From: Wenyingzhuangia aestuarii
GTDB taxonomy: Bacteria; Bacteroidota; Bacteroidia; Flavobacteriales; Flavobacteriaceae
Reading direction: 5' to 3'
NCBI RefSeq assembly: GCF_011927765.1
Contig: NZ_JAATJG010000003.1
Location: forward strand, 1 to 64,000
Length of the DNA stretch: 64,000 nucleotides
Shown piece by piece: positions 28,160 through 36,799 of the stretch (positions are counted from its first letter, which is position 1; every line of letters begins with the position of its first letter). The notes below the pieces were generated by a model. That model was not told the origin of the DNA, searched no databases, and saw nothing but the letters and a program-made list of their open reading frames with translations. The translations under genes were made by a program, and so were the position numbers.

Positions 28160-29209
28160 ATGAAAAAAATAATCTTACTAACGGCTTTAACAGCAGGTTT
28201 GTTTACTGCCAAAGCACAAGAAATTGAAGAGTTTTTAGTTCTAGGAAAAGATGCAGGAACCATGCTTCAATCTTATTTAGAACCTGCATTTAAAGGAACT
28301 ATGTACAACCTTAATAGCGGTTGGTACAGAACAGCAAAGCCACACAGAGTACTTGGTTTTGACATTACTTTAAACGCAACGCTATCTTCTGTTCCTAGCA
28401 GCGGTAAAAACTTTACATTTAAAAACAGTGATTATGAAAACTTATACATCCAAGGTACAGGAACTGATAAGCTTAGTTCTGATCCGAATGCCACTGTATC
28501 ACTACCAACCTCTTTTGGAGGAACAACAAATTCAGTTTTAGAATACGAAGGAGAAGGAGAATTTTTAGGAGTCAAAGAAACTAGAAAATTTAAATTTAAC
28601 GCCTTGAATGGTTTAACTGACGATATTGGATTTAGCCAAGTTCCCGCTGCTATGATTCAAGCAGGAATAGGATTACCTTTTAAAACAGATGTTACAGTTA
28701 GGTTTGTACCCGAAGTAGGAAGTGATAAATTTAAATCTGACTTAATAGGTTTTGGAGTGAAACACAATATTTTACAATATTTTCCTATTGCTAAGCGTAT
28801 TCCTTTGGTTGACATCTCTTTATTTGGAGGATATACTAAATTATCATCTACTTATATTCCTGGAGACGATCAAAGTATTGATATGGAAGTAAAAACATTT
28901 ACAGGACAATTGTTAGGATCTGTAGATTTAAAAATTGTAAACTTTTTTGTTGGGCTAGGATACTCTAAAGGACAATCTTCTTTAAATGTTACAGGAGATT
29001 ATAGTTTTGAATACGAAATTGATGGATTACCAGGAAAACAAACAAGAACTATTGATGAAGCAGATTTACCAAAATTAAAGAACGACATCAATAGCTTTAT
29101 GACCACTGCAGGTATGAGCTTAAACTTAGCTTTCTTTAAAATATATGGAAGTTACACCTTACAAGAATACAACTCTATTAACGCAGGTGTTTCCTTTAGT
29201 TTTAGATAA
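28160..29209 (+). CDS. Secreted/outer-membrane protein, DUF6588-like
   Basis: 349 aa with a signal peptide ending AKAQ (about residue 19). The mature N-terminus EIEEFLVLGKDAGTMLQSYLEPAFKGTMYNLNSGWYRTAK and the GFSQVPAAMIQAGIGLPFKTDV segment match, from memory, a Bacteroidota-specific family of uncharacterised beta-barrel-like proteins. The C-terminus NAGVSFSFR ends in Phe-Arg with alternating hydrophobics, consistent with an outer-membrane barrel. Single gene between two terminators. Function unknown. Confidence 0.65.
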   Translation: MKKIILLTALTAGLFTAKAQEIEEFLVLGKDAGTMLQSYLEPAFKGTMYNLNSGWYRTAKPHRVLGFDITLNATLSSVPSSGKNFTFKNSDYENLYIQGTGTDKLSSDPNATVSLPTSFGGTTNSVLEYEGEGEFLGVKETRKFKFNALNGLTDDIGFSQVPAAMIQAGIGLPFKTDVTVRFVPEVGSDKFKSDLIGFGVKHNILQYFPIAKRIPLVDISLFGGYTKLSSTYIPGDDQSIDMEVKTFTGQLLGSVDLKIVNFFVGLGYSKGQSSLNVTGDYSFEYEIDGLPGKQTRTIDEADLPKLKNDINSFMTTAGMSLNLAFFKIYGSYTLQEYNSINAGVSFSFR

Positions 29210-29230
29210 TCTTTAATATTTTACACACAT

Positions 29231-29266
29231 AAAGCCTATTGCTAATTATCGCAATAGGCTTTTTTG
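29231..29266 (+). terminator. Terminator after the gene at 28160
   Basis: AAAGCCTATTGC - loop TAATTATC - GCAATAGGCTTT followed by T-run: a 12-bp stem. Confidence 0.9.
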
Positions 29267-29309
29267 ATTTTTATTCCCTATTTTTAGAGGAATTATCAAA
29301 CTAAAAAAT

Positions 29310-29774
29310 ATGATGAAAAAAATTTTTGGACTGTTATTCGTTTTTACAATTTCTTTAAACGCACAAACATCAAAAGAAAAAGTACAAGAACTAATTAAAG
29401 AAATGCAAGCAGATAAAATGATTAGTCAAGTGATGGATCAAATGGTACCCATGATGCAACAACAAATAAAAGCATCCTTAAAAACCGAAGAACAAAAACA
29501 AAAATTGGAAAAGATAAATACAATTCTTTTTGAAGAAGTAAAATCTTTTACTAAAGAAATGGTAAATGGTCCTATGGTAACTATTTACGCTAAACATTTT
29601 AGCAACAAAGACATTAACAACTTGATAAAATTTTACAAAGGAAAAACTGGTAAAAAGTTAATAGAACTAACTCCTGTAATATCAAAGGAACTGATGCAAA
29701 CCATGATGCAAAATGAAATTCCAGAATTCCAAAAAAGGATAAAAGAGCGAATTAAAAATATAGAAACTAAATAA
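29310..29774 (+). CDS. DUF2059-family exported protein
   Basis: 154 aa with a signal peptide ending LNAQ (about residue 19). The rest is alpha-helical and rich in Lys, Gln and Met. The C-terminal HFSNKDINNLIKFYKGKTGKKLIELTPVI is the DUF2059 signature (a segment before fixed F/Y-x-S-x-x-G-x-K). Family role unknown, presumably periplasmic. A second ATG directly follows the first. It precedes mdh by 129 bases and is probably separate from it. Confidence 0.75.
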   Translation: MMKKIFGLLFVFTISLNAQTSKEKVQELIKEMQADKMISQVMDQMVPMMQQQIKASLKTEEQKQKLEKINTILFEEVKSFTKEMVNGPMVTIYAKHFSNKDINNLIKFYKGKTGKKLIELTPVISKELMQTMMQNEIPEFQKRIKERIKNIETK

Positions 29775-29903
29775 TCTTCTTTTACTTAAATTTTCTATTC
29801 AAAATTATTTTTAATCCTTTTTAATGACCTAAATCATATTTTGAATCGAGACAAATAATTACATTTAATACGTAAAAAATAATCATCTATAAAACTCAAT
29901 AAA

Positions 29904-30830
29904 ATGAAAGTAACCGTAGTTGGAGCAGGTGCCGTTGGAGCATCATGCGCAGAATATATAGCCATTAAAAACTTTGCTTCCGAAGTAGTAATTGTAGACA
30001 TTAAAGAAAACTTTGCCGAAGGTAAAGCTATGGATTTAATGCAAACAGCTTCTTTAAATGGTTTTGATACAAAAATTACAGGATCTACAAACGATTATTC
30101 TAAATCTGCTGGATCTGATGTTGCCGTAATTACTTCAGGAATTCCAAGAAAACCAGGAATGACTCGTGAAGAATTAATTGGTATTAATGCAGGAATTGTA
30201 AAAGAAGTTTCTGAAAACTTAATTAAACACTCTCCTAACGTTATTATTATTGTAGTATCTAACCCTATGGATACCATGACTTATTTAGCGTACAAATCTA
30301 CTGGCTTACCTAAAAACAAAATTATTGGTATGGGAGGAGCTTTAGATTCTGGACGTTTTAAATATCGCTTGGCAGAAGCGTTAGATGCTCCGTTATCTGA
30401 TATTGACGGAATGGTAATTGGTGGTCATTCAGACACTGGAATGATTCCTTTAACTAGATATGCTACTCGTAACTCTATTCCTGTTACACAGTTTATTTCT
30501 GAAGACCGTTTAGAAGAAGTTGCACAAGCTACTATGGTTGGTGGAGCTACTTTAACTAAAATGTTAGGTACTTCTGCTTGGTATGCTCCAGGTGCTGCCG
30601 TATCTGCCATGGTACAAGCAATTGCTACAGACTCTAAAAAAATATTCCCATGTTCTGCCTACCTAGAAGGAGAATACGGACAATCGGACATATGTATTGG
30701 TGTTCCTTGTATATTAGGAGCTAATGGAATTGAAAAAATTGTAGCTATTGAATTAAATGAAGCTGAGGCTACTAAGTTTGCTGCTTCTGCAGATGCAGTT
30801 AAAAAAACAAACGGACTGTTAGATGTTTAA
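29904..30830 (+). CDS. mdh: Malate dehydrogenase
   Basis: 308 aa NAD-dependent enzyme of the TCA cycle, LDH-like type. The Rossmann motif GAGAVGASCAEYI is at residues 7-19 and D35 (VIVDI) selects NAD. Substrate-binding arginines lie in SGIPRKPGMTREEL (80s), the family NPMDTMTYL follows, and the catalytic His is in VIGGHSDTGMIPL. Length is normal for the bacterial 'LDH-like' MDH group. Ended by a bidirectional terminator. Confidence 0.95.
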   Translation: MKVTVVGAGAVGASCAEYIAIKNFASEVVIVDIKENFAEGKAMDLMQTASLNGFDTKITGSTNDYSKSAGSDVAVITSGIPRKPGMTREELIGINAGIVKEVSENLIKHSPNVIIIVVSNPMDTMTYLAYKSTGLPKNKIIGMGGALDSGRFKYRLAEALDAPLSDIDGMVIGGHSDTGMIPLTRYATRNSIPVTQFISEDRLEEVAQATMVGGATLTKMLGTSAWYAPGAAVSAMVQAIATDSKKIFPCSAYLEGEYGQSDICIGVPCILGANGIEKIVAIELNEAEATKFAASADAVKKTNGLLDV

Positions 30831-30846
30831 CACCAAAAAACATCCT

Positions 30847-30884
30847 AAAAAAAAACGCTACTTAAATTTAAGTAGCGTTTTTTT
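30847..30884. terminator. Bidirectional terminator between mdh and the pirin gene
   Basis: CGCTACTTAAATTTAAGTAGCG (30856-30877) is a perfect palindrome flanked by A9 and T7; its edge touches the stop codon of the convergent gene. Confidence 0.92.
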
Positions 30885-31596
30885 ATACTAGCATTGGAAC
30901 TTCCATTAACAAAACATATGTATTGGTTTTAAACTTAAAGCAAACTTCTTCCTTTTCTATAATCCCCATTCCATCTCTACTTATTAATTCTTGACCTTCA
31001 ACATATAGCTCTCCATAAAGAACAAAAACATACAAACCATTGGATTTATTATTTAACTGATAAACAGCTTCTATACCTCCTTCAAATTTACCCATATTAA
31101 AATAGGCATCCTGATGAACCCAAACTCCATCATCATTTTGGTTAGGAGATAATATTTGATAAAACTCATTTTGTTTTTCTAAACCTTTAATAGACTGTTG
31201 ATCGTATCTTGGCAATACATTTTGCTTATTTGGAAACAACCAAATTTGTAAAAACTCAACTTTTTGATCTTGGTTCTTATTATACTCGCTATGATACACA
31301 CCAGTTCCCGCACTCATTACCTGAATATCGCCTTCTTTAATAACTCCATGAGTTCCCATAGAATCTTTATGCTCTAAATCCCCCAACAAAGGGATAGATA
31401 TAATTTCCATGTTATTGTGCGGATGTGTACCAAAACCTTTTCCTCCAATTACTTTATCATCATTTAAAACACGTAATACACCAAAATTCATTCGTTCCGG
31501 ATTTTGATAACCTGCAAAACTAAATGTATGGTGACTTTCTAACCAGCCATGATTGGCATAACCTCTAGACCCAGCTTTATGTAGTATTGTTTTCAT
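30883..31596 (-). CDS. Pirin-family bicupin protein (YhaK-like)
   Basis: 237 aa. The family start GSRGYANHGWLESHHTFSFAGY is present, with metal ligands in THPHNNMEI (two His) and VYHSE (His, Glu). Pirins of this type are iron cupins; some show quercetin dioxygenase activity. The shorter length (about 235) fits the YhaK subgroup. In vivo role unknown. It converges on mdh. Confidence 0.88.
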   Translation of the reverse strand: MKTILHKAGSRGYANHGWLESHHTFSFAGYQNPERMNFGVLRVLNDDKVIGGKGFGTHPHNNMEIISIPLLGDLEHKDSMGTHGVIKEGDIQVMSAGTGVYHSEYNKNQDQKVEFLQIWLFPNKQNVLPRYDQQSIKGLEKQNEFYQILSPNQNDDGVWVHQDAYFNMGKFEGGIEAVYQLNNKSNGLYVFVLYGELYVEGQELISRDGMGIIEKEEVCFKFKTNTYVLLMEVPMLV

Positions 31597-31627
31597 TTTT
31601 ATTTTGATTGATTATATAGCTCTACTA

Positions 31628-31804
31628 TTATTGACCAATAGGATTTACATTAAAATAAGTTAACACATCTCTACTCCACTCAGTTTGTATTTCTATAGGA
31701 TTACAACAAACCTCACAGTCTTGAATATAAGTTTCACTTACAGAAAACTCTAATTGCACATCTACATTTTCCCAACAATAAGGGCAGGTAAAATTGTGAT
31801 TCAT
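31628..31804 (-). CDS. CPXCG-motif small cysteine-rich protein
   Basis: 58 aa, short enough to be missed by length cut-offs. The translation starts MNHNFTCPYCWENVDVQLEF; a second cysteine pair CEVCCNPIEI follows at residues 30-34. This pairing of CPYC and C..CC(R/N)P is that of the Cys_rich_CPXG family, small zinc-ribbon-like proteins of unknown function in gamma-proteobacteria and Bacteroidota. ATG and TAA are intact. It lies 42 bases downstream of the gene ending at 31847 and may be cotranscribed with it. Confidence 0.78.
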   Translation of the reverse strand: MNHNFTCPYCWENVDVQLEFSVSETYIQDCEVCCNPIEIQTEWSRDVLTYFNVNPIGQ

Positions 31805-31846
31805 ATTTATAGTTTTTGTTAAGTTACAAAAACTATGATACTAATT

Positions 31847-32725
31847 TTAACGAACTAGGTTATCTTTAAAAGCAAGGTAATCTTTCTTAAAAAAAGTATG
31901 GTATGGAAATAATAAAATAAGTAATACAGCGGGAGCTACATTAAAAACTACATCATTAAAAAATGTATTAAACAAATGAAAACAGACTAGAATAAGTAAT
32001 ACAAAACTAGCGTATACTCTACTAAACACAGCCAAAACAGCCGTTAACTGAACGGCAAACACAAGTACCGTAGCTACTTCCCAAAAATATGGTATTTGAT
32101 AAGCATTAAACATAAATTCAGAAACTGTATTATCTAAACTTCTTCTCCCCACAATGGCATTTAGCTCTACAGCATCTGAATGTAACCAGCTTACCTGATC
32201 AAAATTTTTAGTATAAATTGTTTTTGCTAAAGAAAGAAACTTCCAAAAACCAGCCATACTGTAGGTTACTAAAACCCCTATTAAGGAAACTTTAACACTA
32301 TAAGAATCATATATATTTAGTTTTTTAGACAAAAAACTAAAACTAGGTACTATAATAGAAAATAAATGAGCCAACACAAAAGTATGACCTACTGCTGAGG
32401 TACATCCATAATTCCATTTTATTGCATTAAGCCACAATACTCCTAAAAACAACAGCAAAGAACTTATTATATTTTTTTTATAAATATTATAAATGGACAA
32501 AGCTAAAGAGGAGACTGCCACTACATAAAATAATACATTAGAAACAGGATGAGGCATAAATATTTTTTGAAACATCCAAATAGGCTGATAAAGAATACTT
32601 GGCCTTTGACTTATGATGGTATAATCATACACTACAAAGAAAATCCACAGAACGGTAAACACCATTAATAATGAGTATGCCTTCTTGTAATTATAAACCC
32701 AAATTAGATCCTTATTCTCCATCAT
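31847..32725 (-). CDS. Polytopic membrane protein of unknown function
   Basis: 292 aa with about eight hydrophobic helices. Conserved-looking elements are WNYGCTSAVGHTFVLAHL in the middle and AGFWKFLSL; these recall HTTM/DoxX-type membrane proteins, but the match is weak and I do not name a family. The gene overlaps the stop of the upstream gene by one base, so the two are translated together. Confidence 0.6.
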   Translation of the reverse strand: MMENKDLIWVYNYKKAYSLLMVFTVLWIFFVVYDYTIISQRPSILYQPIWMFQKIFMPHPVSNVLFYVVAVSSLALSIYNIYKKNIISSLLLFLGVLWLNAIKWNYGCTSAVGHTFVLAHLFSIIVPSFSFLSKKLNIYDSYSVKVSLIGVLVTYSMAGFWKFLSLAKTIYTKNFDQVSWLHSDAVELNAIVGRRSLDNTVSEFMFNAYQIPYFWEVATVLVFAVQLTAVLAVFSRVYASFVLLILVCFHLFNTFFNDVVFNVAPAVLLILLFPYHTFFKKDYLAFKDNLVR

Positions 32726-33180
32726 TATTTAGTTGAAAAAATAACTTTTGTTTTGTAACTAAGAGGATTTTTGTAAACATCTATAGGATTAAACTCTTCC
32801 TCAACAATTAAATATTCTGGATAACTCACACCTATAGCTGTTGCAAAGGCTCTAATTCTGTCTGCATAATATACCTTAGGGTTTTTACTTGCTAAAATAC
32901 CTTGTGATTCTTCGTTGATAAAATAAAAATAATCATCCTTATCAAACAAAGAATATCCTTTGTTATCAACTCTAATGGTATCAAATTCTTTGGTTACACC
33001 GTACAATCTATAATCCTTAGCACTATATTCCCAGCCTGAGGGTTTTGTGTATAATTTCCAATAAAAAAAAACATAAATTCCCTCTCCTCCTTTTATTGTA
33101 TTTACAAAAGAAAACACAGACATTCCAACAGTAAAAAAGAATAACGTTACCTGGTAATAATATCTTTTTTTACTACTCAT
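32725..33180 (-). CDS. Membrane-anchored hypothetical protein, partner of the polytopic protein
   Basis: 151 aa. One N-terminal transmembrane helix (about 9-27) is followed by a soluble part starting FFYWKLYTKPSGWEYSAKDY. No enzymatic motif. It is coupled by a one-base overlap to the membrane gene downstream and begins 6 bases after trkH, so trkA, trkH and this pair may form one operon. Function unknown. Confidence 0.6.
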   Translation of the reverse strand: MSSKKRYYYQVTLFFFTVGMSVFSFVNTIKGGEGIYVFFYWKLYTKPSGWEYSAKDYRLYGVTKEFDTIRVDNKGYSLFDKDDYFYFINEESQGILASKNPKVYYADRIRAFATAIGVSYPEYLIVEEEFNPIDVYKNPLSYKTKVIFSTK

Positions 33181-33185
33181 ACCTC

Positions 33186-34685
33186 TTAATTACTTTTCCA
33201 AAAATACGGAGTTAACACAATTAATACAGTAAACAATTCAAGCCTACCTATTAACATTAAGAAAGAACAAAACAACTTAGCGGAGTCTGTTAAATGTGCA
33301 AAATTATCTACCGGGCTTAATGTTCCTAATGCAGGTCCAATATTCCCTAAACAGGAGGCTGCAGCTCCAAATGCAGAAAGAAAATCTAAATCTAAAAAGG
33401 TTAATATTATGGTACTTAAAATAAAAATCAACATATAAATAACAAAGAACGATAGAATATTAAAGATAATTACCCTAGAAACTCTACTCCCATTATAACG
33501 TACCGATATAATTGCTTTTGGATGCAATTGTTTTTTTAATTCTAACAAAGAATTTTTAATCATAATTACATGACGAACCACTTTAACCCCTCCACTTGTA
33601 GACCCTGCTGAACCTCCAATAAAAAATAAAGAGAACATTAAAGCTGTAGCTAAATAGTTCCACATGGTAAAATCTGCCGAAACAAATCCTGTAGTTGTTA
33701 ACACACTAACCACCTGAAAAGCTGCATGTCTAAAACCACTTTCTAATGCCCCATAAGGCATTGGATGATTAACCGTAGTATGCAACATTGGATCTTGAAA
33801 CCAAACAATTAAAATAGTAATTGCAATGGTTACTACTACCGTTAAAATAAAGTAATATCGAAATTCATCATCTTTATAAATTTTAGAAGGCTTGCCTTTT
33901 AAAGCAAAGTAACTTAGTACAAAGTTTGCTCCCGCAACAAACATAAAACCAATGATGATATACTGAACCAAAGGATTGTCATTCCAATAAGCCAAACTTG
34001 CATTTTTAGTAGAAAACCCTCCTGTGCTTAATGTTGCCATGGCATGATTAATAGCATCAAACCAAGTCATTCCAGCTATTTTTAACAACAAAAATTCAAT
34101 AATTGTAAAACTAAAATAGATTAACCATAAACGTTTTGCTGTTTGCGTAATTCTAGGATGTAATTTATCTGTAGAAGGTCCTGGTGCTTCGGCCACAAAT
34201 AGCTGCATTCCTCCAATTCCCAACAAAGGTAAAATAGCTACGGTAAGTACAATAATTCCCATTCCACCAATCCAATGGGTTGCACTTCTCCAAAACAACA
34301 CTCCTTTAGGAACACTTTCTATATCTGTTAAAATAGAAGCTCCTGTGGTAGAATATCCGGATATAGTTTCAAAAATGGCATCAGGAAAAGAAGTAATTGT
34401 TCCCGTCATTAAATACGGCAGACTTCCCGTTAACGTTAGCATTAACCAACCTAAGGTTACGATTAAATAACCATCTCTTTTCTGAATTTCTTTTCTAGCA
34501 TTTCTATTAAAAAACCACAACAAAAAACCTATAGCAATGGTTAAAAAACCTGCTGATAAAATTCCTGTACTAGCAGTTTCGTGATAATACCAACTAAAGG
34601 GTTCTGACAGCAGCATAAAAACTCCATTCATCATGGAAGTATGCCCTAAGAAACTTGCTATAATTTTTAAATTTAATCCTTTCAT
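33186..34685 (-). CDS. trkH: Potassium uptake protein TrkH
   Basis: 499 aa inner-membrane channel with about ten helices and four pore repeats. Selectivity-filter segments are visible: GYSTTGASIL, LSTGGFSTKN, VLTTTGFVSADF and CLGNIGPAL. TrkH forms the K+-conducting dimer gated by TrkA, which is encoded immediately upstream (3-base gap). N-terminus and length fit the Bacteroidota TrkH group. Confidence 0.92.
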   Translation of the reverse strand: MKGLNLKIIASFLGHTSMMNGVFMLLSEPFSWYYHETASTGILSAGFLTIAIGFLLWFFNRNARKEIQKRDGYLIVTLGWLMLTLTGSLPYLMTGTITSFPDAIFETISGYSTTGASILTDIESVPKGVLFWRSATHWIGGMGIIVLTVAILPLLGIGGMQLFVAEAPGPSTDKLHPRITQTAKRLWLIYFSFTIIEFLLLKIAGMTWFDAINHAMATLSTGGFSTKNASLAYWNDNPLVQYIIIGFMFVAGANFVLSYFALKGKPSKIYKDDEFRYYFILTVVVTIAITILIVWFQDPMLHTTVNHPMPYGALESGFRHAAFQVVSVLTTTGFVSADFTMWNYLATALMFSLFFIGGSAGSTSGGVKVVRHVIMIKNSLLELKKQLHPKAIISVRYNGSRVSRVIIFNILSFFVIYMLIFILSTIILTFLDLDFLSAFGAAASCLGNIGPALGTLSPVDNFAHLTDSAKLFCSFLMLIGRLELFTVLIVLTPYFWKSN

Positions 34686-34688
34686 TTA

Positions 34689-36035
34689 CTAGTTGTTAAA
34701 AAACTTTTCTACTTGCGAAATTGCATCTGGCAAGCAAAAAACAATAGCTCTATCTCCAGGTAAAATGGTAAAATCACCATACGTCATTAAAGCATTTCCT
34801 TTTCTAACCACACCTCCCAAAACAGCTTTTTCGGGTAGGTCTAAGTCTTTTATTTTTGCTTCGGTGATTTTGGTGTTTCTTCTTACAAAAAACTCTAACA
34901 CCTCAGCTTCTACATTATGTAAATTAGCCAATGCCAATACACGACCTTTACGAACGTGTCTAAAAATAGCACTTGCTGCTAATATTTTTTTATTGATTAA
35001 AGTATCTATTCCTATGGATTGAGAAATATCCATGTAATTCATGTTTTCTACCAAGGCAATGGTTTTTCTAACTCCCTTAGATTTTGCCACCAAACTGGTC
35101 ATAATATTGGTTTCTGAATTACCAGACACCGCTATAAAAGCATCCATATTACTTAAAGATTCTTCTTCTAACAATTCAATATCTCTTCCATCTCCATGAA
35201 TCACTAAAGTATTTTTTAATTCATCAGACAAATCAAAGCACTTATCTCGGTTTTGTTCAATCATTTTTACCCTTAAACTTTTACCACAAAGTCTTCTGGC
35301 TATTTTTTGACCAATTCTACCCCCACCAAGAATCATTACATCTTTAATTCCTACTTTTTCTTTATCTACCAGTATATGTACTTTACTTAAACTTTCTCTT
35401 GGTACAGAAAAATAAACCTGATCATTTAGTTCAAAAACAGAATTACCTCTTGGAATTACAATTTCGTTAGAAGTATCTCTTTTAATCGCTATGACAATAA
35501 AATCAAAACTGTATTTTGTATTAATTTCTTGTACTGTTTTTCCTACAATGGGTGAATCTTCGGATAATTTTGCTCCTAAAACACTTAATTCCCCTTTTTC
35601 AAAATCAAACTTATCATTAAAAGCGGTTTCATTTACTAAGATTTCTATTTCGTTAGCCGCTAATTCTTCTGGAGAAATCATATAATCAATTCCTACATCA
35701 GAAAAGTTAATTTCTTTGGTTTTAATGTATTCTGTATTAGAAATACGGGCTATTGTTTTTTTAACCCCCAGTTTTTTACCTATTCCAGCAATGGTTAAAT
35801 TGGTGTTTTGAGACTCGGTTACAGCAACCAACAAATCAGCATCAGCAATTCCAACTTCTTTTAAAACCTGAATAGAAGCAGCATCTCCTTTTTTAGTATA
35901 CACATCTAAATGTGCATTTAAATGGTTAAGTCTCTGGGTGTTTTGGTCAATCACATAAATGTCTTGTGCCTCCATAGACAACAACTTTGCTAAATGATAC
36001 CCAATTTCACCAGCCCCTGCAATAATAATCTTCAT
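34689..36035 (-). CDS. trkA: Trk system potassium uptake regulator TrkA
   Basis: 448 aa peripheral protein with two RCK modules. The first Rossmann motif IIAGAGEIGYHLAKLL is at residues 3-18 and the second MILGGGRIGQKIARRL near 233-249; each is followed by a TrkA-C domain. NAD(H)/ATP binding to the RCK ring opens TrkH. First gene of the trkA-trkH unit, with a TATATTTG box (minus 36059-36052) 16 bases upstream. Confidence 0.92.
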   Translation of the reverse strand: MKIIIAGAGEIGYHLAKLLSMEAQDIYVIDQNTQRLNHLNAHLDVYTKKGDAASIQVLKEVGIADADLLVAVTESQNTNLTIAGIGKKLGVKKTIARISNTEYIKTKEINFSDVGIDYMISPEELAANEIEILVNETAFNDKFDFEKGELSVLGAKLSEDSPIVGKTVQEINTKYSFDFIVIAIKRDTSNEIVIPRGNSVFELNDQVYFSVPRESLSKVHILVDKEKVGIKDVMILGGGRIGQKIARRLCGKSLRVKMIEQNRDKCFDLSDELKNTLVIHGDGRDIELLEEESLSNMDAFIAVSGNSETNIMTSLVAKSKGVRKTIALVENMNYMDISQSIGIDTLINKKILAASAIFRHVRKGRVLALANLHNVEAEVLEFFVRRNTKITEAKIKDLDLPEKAVLGGVVRKGNALMTYGDFTILPGDRAIVFCLPDAISQVEKFFNN

Positions 36036-36051
36036 ACCTGAATATTTGCTA

Positions 36052-36059
36052 CAAATATA
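36052..36059 (-). promoter_or_regulatory. -7 box (TATATTTG) of trkA
   Basis: Minus-strand match to TAnnTTTG, 16 bases before the trkA ATG; no clear -33 element. Confidence 0.45.
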
Positions 36060-36095
36060 TTACATTTAATTAGTATCTGTCACTATTAAAATGCT

Positions 36096-36794
36096 ATGAA
36101 ACAAGATATCAAACCATTAACCATTAAAGAGTGGAAAGAAGAAGATAGACCTAGAGAAAAACTGGCTCTTAAAGGAGTAGATTCCCTTTCAGACTCAGAA
36201 CTTTTAGCTATTTTAATTGGATCTGGAAACCGAAAAGAATCTGCCGTAGAACTTTCTAAAAGAATGCTAAATTATTTTAACAACAATTTAAACGAACTAG
36301 CAAAGGCCAATTTAAACGAGTTGATGAAATTTAAGGGAATTGGAGAAGCCAAAGCCATTAGTATAACCACAGCATTGGCTCTAGGTAAAAGACAACGTTT
36401 ATCTGCAGCTTTAACCATTCCTAAAATTACCTGTAGCAAAGATGCTTTTGAAATTTTTCAGCCTATTTTAGGTGATTTACCTCATGAAGAATTTTGGATT
36501 CTACATTTAAACAACAGCAACAAGGTTATTGACAAACAACTAATTAGCAAAGGAGGCTTAACAGGTACTTTGGTAGATGTGCGAATTGTTTTTAAGAAAA
36601 GTTTAGAACTTTTATCTACAGCTATTATTTTAGGTCACAATCATCCCTCTGGAAAATTACAACCTAGCAATGCCGACAAACAAATTACTCAAAAAATTAA
36701 AAATGCAGGAGCTACGCTAGACATTAAAGTATTGGATCATTTAATAGTCACCCAAAAAGCTTATTTTAGCTTTGCAGACGAGGGAATTATTTAA
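36096..36794 (+). CDS. radC: RadC/JAB-domain protein
   Basis: 232 aa. N-terminal UPF0758 helix-hairpin-helix part (REKLALKGVDSLSDSELLAILIGSG, LMKFKGIGEAKAISI) and C-terminal MPN+/JAB domain with the metal motif HNHPSGKLQPSNAD. The family keeps the name DNA repair protein RadC, but a repair role is not established. Divergent from trkA, five bases before the next gene. Confidence 0.93.
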   Translation: MKQDIKPLTIKEWKEEDRPREKLALKGVDSLSDSELLAILIGSGNRKESAVELSKRMLNYFNNNLNELAKANLNELMKFKGIGEAKAISITTALALGKRQRLSAALTIPKITCSKDAFEIFQPILGDLPHEEFWILHLNNSNKVIDKQLISKGGLTGTLVDVRIVFKKSLELLSTAIILGHNHPSGKLQPSNADKQITQKIKNAGATLDIKVLDHLIVTQKAYFSFADEGII

Positions 36795-36799
36795 AAACT

